Source: Gracilariopsis chorda (lineage: Eukaryota > Rhodophyta > Florideophyceae > Gracilariales > Gracilariaceae). From it: a stretch of 64,000 bases of DNA. The stretch is from NCBI GenBank assembly GCA_003194525.1, contig NBIV01000320.1, positions 18,422 to 82,421 on the forward strand. The letters run 5' to 3'. The translations under genes were made by a program, and so were the position numbers. Position 1 is the stretch's first letter. The number at the start of each line of letters is the position of its first letter. The notes under the pieces are model-generated. The model was not told the DNA's origin and made no database searches. It saw only the letters and a list, made by a program, of their open reading frames with translations. Shown here in pieces: positions 33,201 to 46,158 of this stretch.

Positions 33201-34205
33201 ACTACCCATATGGTCAGATCTCCGTGTATCATAGTCATTGATGCTTACGTCGATCATGGGTACCTTGATTGTGTAATTGAAGATGTATTGAGCGTTTTGA
33301 AAAATGCGCTTTCCAAACCCTTCCAGATGAAGGAACTCTGTGAACCACGTTTGGGTCTTGGGTTTTTCAAACCTCGTAGTCGACTCAATTATATTTTACG
33401 TTTGTCTGAGATATTGTGTACAAGAATGGTCCTGAAAAGCTTTAAAACGCTAGATGCCAATACAGGTTCTGCAATAATGCAACAGAATATCGATTTGGGG
33501 GAGGATTGTGATCCACGTCCCAGTATCTCGAAATGCCAGTTAATTGGTTCCCGGATGTACCTAGGAGCTAGACTGAAAATCTAATGTGCGGCGTCCTGAT
33601 TTGCAAAGTATTTTTCAAGTGCTTGCAAAGTACATTTGGAAGCAGCAAAAGAGCGTTCGGAAATATATGGTGGGCTTGCAACAACTTCTGATTACGGGTT
33701 ATGAAGCCAAGTGTTTGACAATTCTTTGGTTTGTAGACCCCGACTGTGCTGATTATGTTAAGACCACATATCAAACAAGCAGGTACCGCTTTATGATGAT
33801 TGGTCGTTCTGAATGATGTTTCTCATTTCAGCAATAATTGGTTGCACTGTATACTACAGCGGCGAAGTATATCAGTCTTCGCACAAGGTTAAAGGGGGTA
33901 AGAAAACTACGTCGACTGGTACCTGGTATATACCAGTTTCTGAGCACCCGCATTAGCTTCGAGCCACTGGAAATGCGTGTGCATGCTCAATAATGCATAA
34001 AATCAGCCAAACATGGAGTGGTGCACAGTGGAACGAAAGAAATCCATATTCAATAGCAATTTGCGACAGACGCAGTACATGATAAGGTGATACGACTTCA
34101 ATACTGCCCAGCGGCAGGTATGGTTGCGGATTTTTTATCAAAGCCATTACATAATATTAAGCGTAAGACGTTTGTATCGAATAGTGGTATGTTTCTGACT
34201 AATAT
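33200..34205 (+). pseudogene. Ty1/copia RT-RNase H remnant
   Basis: The frame 33144-33584 contains IVIDAYVDHGYLDCVIEDVL, a decayed YVDD region (YVDH), then ALSKPFQMKELCEPRLGLGF, the 'F-x-M-K-D-L-g' block that follows the YVDD strand in copia RTs. Continuing in shifting frames to about 34190 are ISKCQLIGSRMYLG and the RNase H C-terminus (RQTQYMIR, DFLSKPLH-like). Many stops. Confidence 0.65.
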
Positions 34206-35450
34206 TTGAAGGCAGTGACAGATAAGGGTGTTATAATACTGCACATGTGTTCATTCGTCGTGTACCGCTTTTTTCAAATTAGTACAGGTTTTAAATGTAT
34301 ACGGAGTGTACACTTGATACAGTTGCAAACGCGGATGCACTGTTCAGAGTATATATCTGACACTGAATTTGTATACATTTTCAATGTGCATAGTCATTGG
34401 TGTAACACTATGTACATTTTTATTGTTAATTGTAATTGCTATGACTCACAACATTGAATCTGGATGTCAGCTAGCAAAATAGATGAATGCCATTGGTTGT
34501 ATTCTGCTTCCATGGAAACAATGGCTAGCGTTAAGAGCATTGTTCACATGCATGTACAATCGGCTGTTTGGAAGTCCATATATGGCATTGGTCTTGCGGA
34601 TCCGTTGAAGCCGGAGCCAAACCTGGTACACATTCTTTTTCAATCTTTGATGTGAACCTCGTCAACATTCTGCTCACCATCATCGATCGGGGGCAAAGCC
34701 ATTACGGTGCGATATGTTGCCAGGGAAGACCCTGAAGCTAAAATAATCACCAATCCACTAAGAAGTGGCACTGCATGTGTAATCTGGAAAAACGCCTGGC
34801 TTGGCCAAAACGTCGTCAGAGATTGTGAGCGTTTGGACACACTGAAATGCCTCTTAGGCCTGTGAAATCATGGGAACGTACTTCGAAGTAAAGTTGCGTG
34901 TGATGATGGACATTATTCGGCACCTCATTTGTTAACGTGCCTATGCGCATATTGTTGACCCCAACGTGTAACAGGCATATGATTGGGTACTCGAAACTTT
35001 TTTATGCGTTTTATTGTTCATAAATGAGCGCATGGTATAATATGAGGGGATGCGATAGGCCAATCGGCGCGTTCTGATGAGAAGCTGTATGCAGGACTAC
35101 GTGTACTTTCATAACGTGTAGACGTATGGAAATGGCTCCTGACGTGTGATTCGTGTGTTTGTTAGTGCAAGATGTGATATGGGCTTGACATATCGCATCC
35201 TTTTTGATATTACATGAATGTGTGACTTTTCATGATCATGTCAACACAAATAAATGATTTTAAAGTGCTCAGATATGCTGTAACATTGATGGGCATGGTT
35301 TTCTGGCTTGATGAAGCTTATCCGCCTGGTCTGTGTGGGTGCCATGACAAAATGGTGACGCCAGGGTGCCAAACTTAGCAGTAAAGTAAGCTAAAAAGGG
35401 TGTATTCGTAGCTAGAAGCCCCGTAGAGATGAAAATTATAAACAGAGAGA
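34206..35450 (+). repeat. Possible LTR following the copia remnant (right end uncertain)
   Basis: After the remnant come GGCAGTGACAGATAAGGG and TGTTATAATACTG at 34229. Their layout parallels the polypurine tract and LTR start of element B (GTCAGTGACAGAGGGGGGG then TGTTGG). The sequence is A/T-rich with no ORF of note. The CA end is not identified. Confidence 0.35.
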
Positions 35451-37470
35451 GAGCAAAGAAATGGAAATGCAGTGCCCAAAAGGACTCAACTTGCTAAGCA
35501 AATATGAAAAGAAAAGGGAGACCAAAATTCTCAATCACAGAAAACTTCTTCAAAACTTCTTCAAACGGCGCCCGACCAAAAGATTACGTCAGTGGCTGCT
35601 GGGAGTCAGACTCCCGGCTTCCGGTCAGACACTCCGGATGTGTAGCGATTTCTGCAGCCTATTTAATTCTGCGCTAACCAGGAGCAGACGCGTACAATCC
35701 TTATAGGGTTTCCAATGGAGCGTTACTGCCAGCGGGATATGCTCTCACTTTGTACCCAATATGGCTCTTTTCAGGAAAGGTTGCATGGCAAGTCGCTTGT
35801 GGACAGCTTCCCGTCCAGCACTTTCGTCCGGAAATTGCCAGGTCTTTCGACAGACACCGTTATCCGAGCAAAGCTCCGAAGGGGCTCACAGAAGACAGAA
35901 GCATCTTTGGTACACACTGCCTGTCTCTCTTCCATGCCTAAAGCGCTTCAAGCAGTCTTAGAGACGGCAGCTCCCCACCCCATGTATGCATCTAATGCCA
36001 AATGCCTCACTAAAAGCAGATGGTGGTTGAAGGTTTGATCGAAAGAGTGAGAAAGGTTAGCGGTTGAGGTATTTGTATGAGTCTGATGTTGACCTGAGTC
36101 CAGACCGAAGTCCAGGGCTCAACGTGCCCTTTTTTGGCGCCTAAAAGCACTTAAAACAACACAGGAACGCATTGATACTTTCTAATTACTGATGTGTGCG
36201 TCTAGATTACTCCATTGGCTTCTAAAAGCCTCTGAGGCTTCATACTAACCAATAAAACTCCGTCTTCTTGCGCCAGCTTCACTTTAACACAGTAGTATGG
36301 CTGGGTCAGTGAATTAAAGAATGCTCTAGGAGCTGCTGGAACACTCTATACGTATGTTCCAGCAGTGCCGGAACATTCTACATGTTTCGCAACCAACAGT
36401 CTGGAAAAGTCTAAGACATGGTTGTAGTGAGCTGCCAACCATTAACTGGTTATGGTTGAATATGATTCATCATTCTAGATTTCTCTAATCCATTGTTTAC
36501 GTTCACTGTTATTCAATGTTGTCTCCTAATTTTGGTACATAGGCTGTATTGCACGCACCTCTAATTACACTACACGAAGGTCTCGTATCCAAAACAACTA
36601 TGCCATAAGCGTGGTGTAAAATGATGACACGTTCAGCTGTTACAAGTATATCATACACCGCACTGCCGCTCACCAGAGGTAGTGCCCCTGATCTACGAGG
36701 CTAGAGTATGAAACATAGTAGTATTTGCGAGCACCGTGTGCATCTACGGTGCCAGCAGGACTAAAGGGAATCCAACCTCCTACTCCAGGGATATCTGGGC
36801 CCATTAGCTGGGCCTAGACGTTTGACATATTGCATACGTCACTCTTATCTCACTCTCTTTTATTATGCACGCATACGTTAGATCATGCTGATATCTCCAA
36901 AGAAACTAGCATGAGCTATCAGGTGAAGGCATAATGCGCTTGTTAGTACCCTTCCTATGAAATTTGTTCCGGATTGAGCACCTTGCGCCTGAGGTGCATA
37001 GAGTGGAGCCAGTCGAAATAAATCACTTCTTGCCCTTGGAGAACAATAGGGTTCAGGGGGTCAACTCATAAAGTAATGGAGATAGTATGTCCTGTCGGCA
37101 TCCCTGCCTTTCCGAAGTTTCTTTCCTTGCCGAGTGTTTTTCAGCGGTAATCATGGGTAGAATACTGGCGCAAAGAAGACCAAACGCGACTGTGACTGCC
37201 CTAGGAGACGCATCTGGAAGAAAGTTCAAGACCTGCTTAGACGTTTCTCGTTGGGTCTCTTGGTACTGAATGTTCCGATTACTGCCCTGAAGTAATATTA
37301 CTTTAGTGTGACCTCAGTCACACTTTCTTGATGGGCCCTGCAATTCAACAGTATGCTTCTCTTAGTAAGCGGTTTTCGTAAAGCATTGAGTCCTCTAATC
37401 TGCCTATAAATGCATATCTTATGTGTTCCACGTCCTTTCAGAAGTATTTATACCTCTGAGGTTAAGTCCA
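35450..37470. other. No gene recognised; short palindromes only
   Basis: No frame with a known domain. Visible structure: a GGGAGTC-A-GACTCCC palindrome near 35608-35622 and a perfect 10-bp inverted repeat TGCTGGAACA/TGTTCCAGCA at 36334-36343 and 36355-36364. The right part is probably the eroded 5' region of the copia remnant that follows. Confidence 0.4.
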
Positions 37471-38656
37471 ACACTATCTCCAGGGCAAATGTTTAATTCT
37501 TAATGGTAACAGCGGTGAGGATTATACGCTATTGCGACGTCGACTTCGTGTCGCGTCTCGCATTAAACACGATTAAAGTGTAGTTGCATCTACTGCAGAT
37601 GAGTGATCTAGTGCCACAAGGACTCATGACCCAACGTTGATTGCAGCTTAATGGAGTTCTAGACACATAGCGAGAATGGAAAGGCTATGTTCAATCATTA
37701 TCTGTGCACTTGCGAATGCCCCACTTTACGTTGTGATTGATGTGGATGATGATCCTCAGCGTATGCTAAGAATTTCGGATTATAGTTATGTCTCTTAGCA
37801 GATGGTATCTCGTACCGCTGTATAGAATCAATGGTTCCGTATACTTGGCAAAATTTGTCAGAGTATGTCTACCACTTTTTCTCTTTGTACTAACAAAAGA
37901 CTCAATGGGGAAAGACGCTGCGATTCCAGAGTTACATAAGACATTAATGCTGTTAGGGTCTATTATCATCACTTACTCACTCCAGTCAACTGCTGCGAGA
38001 TTTTTTACTGAAAAGACCTCGGAGTTTACACGGGAGTATGTGGTAACTAACCTGATTAATGAGTACAAAGCTGGTCAATTTGATTCTGACAGATCTATTC
38101 GTATTTCATAGCCACAAAAAGAACCGACGTAAGCGTAGCGGCCGTTCTGTGGGGCGCAACTATTTGTCAAATGGGGACGAAAATCGTGGTATCACAAATC
38201 GGATTCCAACTTAAGTATTGGCTCAAATGGACGTGCTTATGCTGCTGCCAACCGAAACAATTACCATTGTGCCTTCTGGAACTGCAAAAGTTAGACGCAA
38301 GAGTGATCCCGAATGAACTTGAGAGTGCGGACTCCGCTTAACCAAAATTCATCTTGCACGAACTCGAAACTTGTTTAGGTGACAGTTCTAAACAATCTAG
38401 GAAGTCTTCACTAAAAGAATCCAAAATTAGAAACGCAAAAGATGGTGTGGAGAAGTCTGCAGTTCTCTTATATACGCTTTTTGGCATGAATAAATATTTG
38501 GACACAGCTACCACGTCCAACTACAAGTGTGCTCCATCTGCATTTTTATCCAACATATGAATTTGAATATCTCCAACATCTATTGAGCTTACTGACAGTA
38601 CGAAAGAACCGGATACACGAAAAAGGGTTTTTTTACTGCCATTATTCGAGGATATA
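37470..38656 (+). pseudogene. Copia gag-protease remnant of the A/C family
   Basis: Translation in shifting frames parallels the gag of element A on the opposite strand: SGEDYTLLRRRLRVASRI (about 37510), HYLC/PLYVVIDVDDDPQRML (about 37720), MGKDAAIPELHKTLMLLGS (about 37900), STAARFFTEKTSEFTREYVV, NEYKAG, then VEKSAVL and the protease region with IELTDSTKEPDTRKRVFLL and LFEDIN. It stops at 38656, exactly where the truncated LTR of element F begins. It is much older than A and C. Confidence 0.7.
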
Positions 38657-39188
38657 AACTTAACACAATAATGCACCAACACCGCACCATAAGTTACGTG
38701 CCTGCACAAAACCATGATAAAGACATATTCACAACACAGATTCACATGCCAACGCATGCCAACGCATCCAAATTCATCCATGCATGTCCCAGTAATTCAC
38801 CAGATTACGTGTACGTGTAAGTGCACCAACTCACACGTCATTAACAACTTCGTGTACCTATAAACCTGATGACAGTATGCATACTCCTCACCAAAGTTCC
38901 ACTGCTGGATCACATGTCCGGTGTGTGGACACCTATCATAGTTACGTGCCCTGTACACAGTGCACACCGTACTAGCTGGAAACGTGGGTATGCCAATCTA
39001 ACCCACTTGCCCATTACTACTTGTACGCACTACAGTGAATATGTGTATTTGCAGTAGCCAATCAAAAGCCAGATTCACGTTGAGTTTGCACCGCGACGCA
39101 TATGCCCTTTTGCAGCGGCACCCTCCAAAACAGCCCATGCTTCCCAGAACATTTGGTTTTCAGTGACAGAACAGGTACTTGTCCAACA
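38657..39188 (-). repeat. Truncated 3' LTR of element F
   Basis: It begins TGTTGG at 39188 (minus strand) and matches the 5' LTR (44640-45171) to 38657, where similarity ends abruptly. About 250 bp of the LTR end are missing and replaced by the plus-strand copia remnant. Confidence 0.8.
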
Positions 39189-39206
39189 CCCTCCCTCTGT
39201 CACTGA
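39189..39206 (-). other. Polypurine tract of element F
   Basis: Minus-strand CAGTGACAGAGGGAGGG directly precedes the LTR TGTTGG. It is the expected plus-strand primer and parallels the tract of element B. Confidence 0.75.
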
Positions 39207-39208
39207 TT

Positions 39209-42200
39209 TCATACATTTAGGGGTAGCAGGCCACTGTCACAGCGGAACGTCTCCAGCTTCACCCGACCAAGTGCCTTCGTAAGCATATCAGCAACCATGT
39301 CTTCCGTGGAGCAGTACTGCAGCTGAATAGCTTTCTCACGTAGAGTCTCTCGTGTGAAGTTAAAGCGAATGACGATATCCTTCGTACGGTTATTGACAAT
39401 TCTATTCCGGGCGAGGTCCATGAAGCCTTGGTTGGCCACATAAACCGTTGTGGGTTCAACCGTCAGCATTACTGACTCATCTACGTGTAGACCAGTTGCA
39501 TCACTAATGGCACTGCAAAGTCTTTTCAGCCAGATCGCCTCTTTCGCTCTGGAACATACACTCACATACTCAGCCGCGGCACTGGACAGCGCAACTACTT
39601 CTTGTTGGCGTGAGCTCCAAGACGCAAGAGCACCACCCATCATGAACACATACCCACTAGTAGAATTGCGAGTGGATGTGTCACCTGCCCAGTCCGAGTC
39701 AACATATCCATGAAGCTGAGTATCCGCACATGATCCTTACGTGAGTCCAAAAGATCGAGTGCCATTGAGGTACCTCAGTACACGCTTGAATGCCTTCCAA
39801 TGAGTTTCTCCAGGTTTTTGACATATTTCGCTTGCTTGGACACTGCAAAAGATATGTCCAGTCAAGTACCCACAAAAAGATACATTAGAGAGCCAATCAA
39901 TTGCCTGTATTGGATGCTTGTCATAGGTTCCTCAATCTGATTAAGGCCCACTTCAGAGTCCATGGGAGTGTCTACTGGCTTCGACAGACACATGCCAAAC
40001 CATTCGAGGACCTTGTGCGTGTACACTGACTGCGTGAGGTACAACGTTTTCTTAGCTCGGTTCCGACGAATCTCGAATCCTAGACTCATGAGAGCATCAT
40101 TCAGGTACTTCATTCGAAAACGGTTCGATAGCTCAGTATTCAATCGATCTATTGCATCTATTGATGGACTTGCTATAATTAGGTCGTCCACCTACAGAGT
40201 AATGATCAACAGCACTTCCAATATCATCCCGATAAACACAAACTCGTCAACACTGTTTTGCTTCAGCCCCAGTTCTTCAACAAGGAAGGAATCAATCTTT
40301 GCATGCCATTGCCTAGGTGCCTGTAGCAGCCCATATAGAGCTTTATTTAGTTTGCACACCAAGTCCTCTTTGCCAGCTTTGAAGAACTCACCTCCTTTCT
40401 CCATGTACATAGTTTCCTCGAGTTCGCCATTCAAGAATGCAGTCTTCACATCCATCTGGTGTAGGTGGTAGTCCCGCACTGCCACCATGGACAGAATCAC
40501 CCTTACGGATGTATACTTAACTACTGACGAATAGGTCTCTGAAAACTCCACGCCCTGAAATTTTAGGAAACCACGAGCAACCACGCGAGCCATGTACTGC
40601 ACTGTTGGTTCAACCCTTGCACTGGCCTCATACTTTTTCGCGAATATCTATTTGGACGAAATCACGTTGCTATTGGCTGGTCTTGGTACTAAGTCCCATG
40701 TGTCATGCTCCATCAAGGACTCATACTCACTGTCCATAGCCTTTATACATGCTTTGAAATCTGCTTGTGATACTGCATCCGAATGCGAAGATGGGATGTA
40801 ATCACTGGCTGTGAGTAGGGCTGTGCCATCCCACCAAGAGGTAGGTGCTTTGCGTTCACGAATGCACCTTCGGAGTGTTTGTGGTTCTGGTATAGCTGAG
40901 TCACTGTCAGAAGCAGCTGGAGGCTCATTATGACTGTCTGAATCATCGTCAAGTGCGGTGTTGGGTGCAGCAGGATCGCTTGAGCAGCATAAGTGGGTGT
41001 CGTAAAAATAGGAGTGACGCTCGATTTCAAATTTTCTGATATGTCAATTTCAGCATAGTCGTCATCAGTGACGTGGTGAGTACCCTGATCGGAATTAGGG
41101 CACTCGTCAAATCTCACATCCCTGGACAGAACAACCTTATTTGTCTGATCATCTCACAATTTGTACCCATGGGCCCCAGATATCTACCCAATAAAGGTTG
41201 CTTCTATTGCATGTTGCACTATCTTAGTCAGCTTGTGATACACTACTCTGTACCAGCACCGACTACCAAACACACGCAGATTGCTCAAGTCAGGCTTTTC
41301 TCGACTACGCAACTCAATGGTGTCACGTTATTTGGGAGGGCCTTGCATGCCACTCTATTGCGCAGGTACACTGCAACTTTCAGTGCCTCTGCCCAGAAAC
41401 GTTTCACTAGATTCTTTTGATGCAACATCGACCTCACAAAGTCCATGAGTGTTCGGTTGAAGTGTTCTGCGAGACCATTCTGATGTGGATTTTAAGGCAC
41501 CGTGTGCTGATGTTCAGTACCATGGCATTCAAGTTCGTGTGTAAACTTGTGTGAGAAGTATTCACGAGCGTTGTCTGTGCGTAACGCATGTAACACACAT
41601 TCGCGCGCAGTTATAGTCTTCACATGCGTGCCGGTCTGGTTTTTGCCAAACTTGAGCCACTTTACCAACATTTTGAGCACCTCATCTTTGGTCTTGAGCA
41701 TATACACGAAGCAAAAACGGGAGCAGTCATCAATGAATGTGCAAAGTAACGCGAGCCACCCAAGGAAACAACCTATATTTGACCACAGATATCAGAGTGG
41801 GCGAGGTCCAATGGTGCCTTGGCCCGTTCCCCACCTGCTTGGGGGTCGTAGTTCGGGTAGACGTCGCCACAATAGAGGAGTCACAAACATCAATCGATTG
41901 AGTCACATCCACATTCAGCCCTGCTACAACACCATTTCGAGCCATGTGTTTGATGCCATCCACTTTTACATGAGCCATTCGTGGATGCCATAGTGACAAG
42001 TCTGACAGAAGTGCGCTATTGGATTGTATTGATGGGTCAATTTCAGTGCACAAGTAGTACAGGCCTTTAATTCGACGCCTTTTGTAAACAGGGACGAGCC
42101 CTTATACACAAATACTTCGTGCTTGTCTAATAAAACAGTAGCACCCCAATCACACATAGAAGATATTGAGAGCAAATGGTACTTCAAGCTTGGTACATGC

Positions 42201-43213
42201 ACCACATTTCTCAACCGGCACTTACGCTTTTGCCCTTCAACAGCAAGATCAATGTTAACACTGCCATAGCCACGTGACTCTAACTTGGAATCATTACCGA
42301 TGCTCACACCAGACGACAGTTTGCTCTCTTAGGTTTGACACATGGAGTCATCATAAGTCATGTGGGCAGTTGCTCCAGAATCCACGATCGAGTCACTGTT
42401 GGTGGCCTTCTTAGAACCCCTGGCAGTCAAACACACGTAGTCAGAATCACTGCAGCCTGCAGCGCCCTCATTGCCGAAAACTGGGTGGGCAGCAGCATCT
42501 TATCCTTTGTTCCCCTCATCACGCTGTTTCTTAAAACATTTTCTCTGGATATGGCCCTTCTTTTCGCAGTAGTATCACACAACTGGCTTCTTTCGAGACT
42601 CCCAGGCAACCACAGCTGCATTACTACAAGATTCTTCCTCTGCACGGTCATGCATTCGCTGCTCTTCTTGCAGCAAACGACTTTTCACAAACTCCTGTTC
42701 GAGTTTGCGGTCACCAATTGTAGTGTCAATGACAACAATGAGGTGCTCAAAGCGTTCCGCTAGTCCACATAAGATAGCCATAGCAATGTCTTCCTCCTCA
42801 ACCATGACGTCCATACTCTTAAGATCCGATGCGAGATGACGTACGGAATTGATGAACGGTAATATTTTCTCGTCATCCAGCATCTTGGCAGTATAGAAGA
42901 AACGTAGCACATTGATTTGGCTGAGCAGCGCCTGGCGCTGTAACAAATCGTATATGGCTTTCCACATTTCTGCACCATTGTCGGTGTCTCTAACATGATC
43001 CAAATTCTCATCCCTAATGGTCAGACCAATCACTGCTCGTGCATTGGCATCTTTCTTTTTCCACCCTGACAATTCGTCATCGTCCGTGGGTTTGGTTCTT
43101 TGGAGATAGTCATCGAGGTCTTCGAGCGCCGGAAGCAACTCAACTTCTTGCTTCCATACGTGGAAGGTATCCTCTCCCAACTTTTCGATCTTGATGCCAT
43201 CAAACGAGTCCAT
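39209..43213 (-). pseudogene. Element F gag-pol (frameshifted)
   Basis: Gag starts at 43213 (MDSFDGIKIEKLGEDTFHVW) and is near-identical in plan to gag of B. Protease motif SIVDSGATAHMTYDDSM is at about 42390. The integrase zinc domain (LWHPRMAHVKVDGIKHMARN) is at about 41990; its C-x2-C has lost one Cys (CDSSIV against CDSC in B). Integrase core LRTDNAREY and NPHQNGLAE are at about 41560-41480. RT MDVKTAFLNGELEETMYMEK is at about 40440 and YVDD-type VDDLIIASPS at about 40185. RNase H is at 39649-39209, ending LLPLNV. At least five frame changes and several stops. The RT active-site DD is preserved here. Confidence 0.85.
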
Positions 43214-44377
43214 TGTAGGGGAAAATGAAGAAGAAGGTGCAATTACGACAACAGACAGTCACAAATAGTAAGAAAAAAAACAAACAAACAAAAGATAAAA
43301 ATAATTCGAGTTGAGGCACACTGACAGGGAATACTATTACCGCTGCCCTAGAGATTCGGACCCCTAGCCCCCGGAGACCCTCCGCGTAGGAAACGACTTC
43401 TTCTGTCTACTTCGTCCCACGTTTGAGGAGAAGTTGCGATGCTCTCTACGAGACGTCCAGAAGATGGTTAATGACCAAAGATATGCCTTCACAAATACAC
43501 CCTCTCTCGTCTCTTGCAAGAACTTGCGCGACCTTGAGACTGAAGTTGCTCCGGTATCCAAGGTACGCTACTGACGCGCAACCAAAATGAGTTACACGCG
43601 GCATGATCGTAAAAAGGAAGTCAGCCTACGCCACTTCGCCTCCCCCTACAAACGCCCGAAGTTCAGATGCACAGATAAAAACCAAGTTATGGAATACCTT
43701 CACCACAGCCGAAGTATTCCGACACACAGTCAAGATCAACGTAGAGAGATAAATACTCGCAACAGTGCAGTACGCCACGGCACCACGTCCACGAATACAC
43801 CCGCTGACCTTATCAGGTCTTTACGACCAACACTGTTATACGCCCAAAAGGACCGGTGGGAAGCCACTCGACAGTACACCCGCTTTGTTTCAAGCCGCCA
43901 GACTAACGTTCCCGATTACTCGGATCAACCACTCCTCACACTAGACACCAGGTATAACCCAAGGAAACGCTGGGCAACCAAGACCCCAGACTTCACAAAC
44001 TGCTGAGCACAACACGCAAGTGCACAGAATTCAACTAGAATGGTCCTCAACCTCTTCAGATCAGAACCCGCCAACACGACGCGGGGATCTAACCAAAACC
44101 AGTAGAGAGGGAAAGACAAACAGGCGATAGCGATCGATAACACGGGCAAAAACGGCGGCCCAAACACAATCAAGATAGAGAGTCGACGTCGAACCACTAC
44201 CACCCAAGCGCCCTCAGAGAGGAACGCAAACCAAAAGGAAAGCTCAGCACTAACGGGACCCAAATGAACACACAGGATGCAACGGTAGACGGCAACTGAA
44301 ACAGTGAAATGGATGAATGGCGGTGAGGTAGAGCGACGATAGACGAACAAAAAGGATGACCGCAGAGGTCAGCGGAG
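43214..44377 (-). other. Element F leader with conserved hairpin (43317-43373)
   Basis: Untranslated leader between the primer-binding site and gag. The segment 43317-43373 holds the same hairpin-bearing block as in elements A, C and B: on the minus strand CTAGGGGTCCGAATCTCTAG followed by GCAGCGG and the TAGTATTCCC word. Small open frames in the leader show no domain. Confidence 0.6.
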
Positions 44378-44391
44378 CTGGGCCCATAACC
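44378..44391 (-). other. Primer-binding site of element F
   Basis: Minus-strand GGTTATGGGCCCAG directly after the LTR end. It is complementary to the anticodon stem-loop part of eukaryotic initiator tRNA-Met (CTGGGCCCATAACC), as used by Drosophila copia. Confidence 0.8.
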
Positions 44392-45171
44392 TGTAAGAAG
44401 TCGAAGCGGATGGGAAACGAAAGATAGGGGGATGCAGAGGACCTTCGTCAGCTCTGGCTCGGATTTACTTGGAGGTTCTACAATCACAACTTATATAGAA
44501 CTATAACTTCGTCTTCCTCACAACTTCGACTTCAAATGAAACCTAAACCAGTAGCCGGGGACACTCAATAGTACCAATCATCATATAACATAACATAGCC
44601 ACGCTAGCACTAACTCATGATACCTTAAATCAACTTAACACAATAACGCGCCAACACCGCACCATAAGTTACGTGCCTGCACATAACCGTGATAAAGCAC
44701 AACTTCACAACGCACATCACAGATTCACATGCCAACGCATGCCATCGCATCAAAATTCATCCATGCACGTCACAGTAATTCACCACATCACATTTACGTG
44801 TAAGTGCATCCACTCATACCTCATTAACCATTTGGTGTACCTGTAAACTTGATGACAGTACCCATACTCCTCACCAGGGTACCCCCGTGTTACCATATAT
44901 TCCATTTGTCCAACTATCATAGGTACGTGCCCTGTACAATATGTCCACTGTACTAGATGGACACGTGGGTGTCCCAATCTAGCGCACTCGTGCACTACCA
45001 GTTGTACGCACTACAGTGCATATGTGCATTTGCAGTAGCCAATAAAAAGCCAGATTCACATTGAGTTTGCACAGCGACGAATATGGGCTTTTGCCGAGGC
45101 ACCCGCCAAAACATCCCATGCTCCCTGGAACACTTGGCTTTTGTAATGACAGAACAGGTACTTTCCCAACA
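44392..45171 (-). repeat. 5' LTR of element F (780 bp)
   Basis: Minus-strand TGTTGGGAAAGTACCTG at 45171 to ...CTTCTTACA at 44392, followed by the primer-binding site. It is homologous to the LTRs of B, and its start interrupts the RNase H of fragment E right after HIDVKMQ. Confidence 0.85.
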
Positions 45172-45425
45172 AATTGCATCTTCACATCAATGTGTTTGGC
45201 ACTTCCAGAGGGGCAACGCTCACCAATGGCCCACTCAATCGCACATTGGTTGCTTGAGCGTAGTGGTGTACTAAAATTATCCAACAATCCACATTCTCCA
45301 AGTACTGGAGATATCCACATTAGCTCTTGAACTGCCATCAATAATGCGTAGTACTCAGACTGACCTGTAGACAATGCCACCGACGCCTGCCTACGGGCAC
45401 CGTAGAAACAAACACATCACCCAAG
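45172..45425 (-). pseudogene. Fragment E: copia RNase H, cut on both sides
   Basis: Minus-strand text ASVALSTGQSEYYALLMAVQ, ELMWISPVLGECG and GSAKHIDVKMQ is copia RNase H. It is interrupted by the 5' LTR of F at 45171 and ends at the 3' LTR of A at 45425. It is closest to fragment D at the right window edge, a third copia subfamily or a cousin of A. Confidence 0.75.
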
Positions 45426-46158
45426 TGTCGCAACGGACGCGGGTTATGAAAACAAAAGGGAAGAAAGAAATGGAGGAAGAAGAAACAAGAAAATAGAACT
45501 AGGAAGGTTGTCAGCCTTAGTCGACCAGTTTACTCGACAGCAGGCAAAGCCAATCTACATATACCCTACCGCACACACTTCACCGTCGTCGCAGCAAGCG
45601 ACGGCGGTGGTTGCACCATTACACTACACGTTATTCGTGTGTGCAGGTGTACACGAAAAGCGCACACAATCTAGAGGGTCACAATTTCAAATAACTAAAT
45701 CAATCAATGCGGCAAATCCATTGCCAGTCCCTTGATCTGGAACCAGCTCTAAAAAATCAACAATTACCATCCTGGCACTCCAACCCCTCCGCGCAGCCCG
45801 CAAACGCACATTGTCCCAAATCACCCACTACAGCTCCCATTCGCATCTTCGGCATTGCAGCACAACCGTCTACTTCGCGCACACTTGGACCAACCACATT
45901 GCTCCACTTGTGCATATCCGCAATCCAGTACCATACACTCCATAACACTTGTACGGTATACAATGCATATAGCATTTTGCAGTAGCCAATAGCATTGCCG
46001 TTTCACGTTGGGTTTGAGCAGAGGCGCATATGCGCTTTTGGAGCGAGGGGCTCCAAACGTGCCCATCGTCCCCTGAAGGTTTGGTTTTGGACCAAGCTGA
46101 CACCTTCTGTGGGGGTTAGCCAGGCACTCGACCACTTGTAGAGTTCAACACTTCAACA
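45426..46158 (-). repeat. 3' LTR of element A
   Basis: Minus-strand TGTTGAAGTGTTGAACTC at 46158 to a TG/CA-type end at 45426. Contains the palindrome GCGCATATGCGC (46024-46035), a GGAGC/GCTCC hairpin (46040-46054) and an inverted CCAAT box (45986-45990), all shared with the B-family LTR. The pol stop codon is formed by its first bases (TGTTGA). Confidence 0.9.

Larger units (their letters stand above)
38657..45171 (-). mobile_element. Copia element F, old, nested in fragment E, 3' LTR truncated
   Basis: Read on the minus strand: 5' LTR (45171-44392), primer-binding site, leader, gag, protease, integrase, RT, RNase H, polypurine tract and a 3' LTR cut short at 38657. Coding frames change several times. 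The two LTRs differ at roughly 10-15% of positions in the part I compared, with small indels, so F is considerably older than A and B. Its proteins match element B throughout (same family). Confidence 0.85.

Noticed and set aside
35560..35600. GGCGCCCGACC near 35575 as a lysine-tRNA-type primer-binding site
   Set aside because: Only about nine bases match, no LTR end with CA precedes it, and the copia elements here use a different site.
45707..45985. Plus-strand ORF repeated at 51571-51849 and 62919-63455
   Set aside because: Antisense frame inside the A/C LTR, repeated with it; no protein family.
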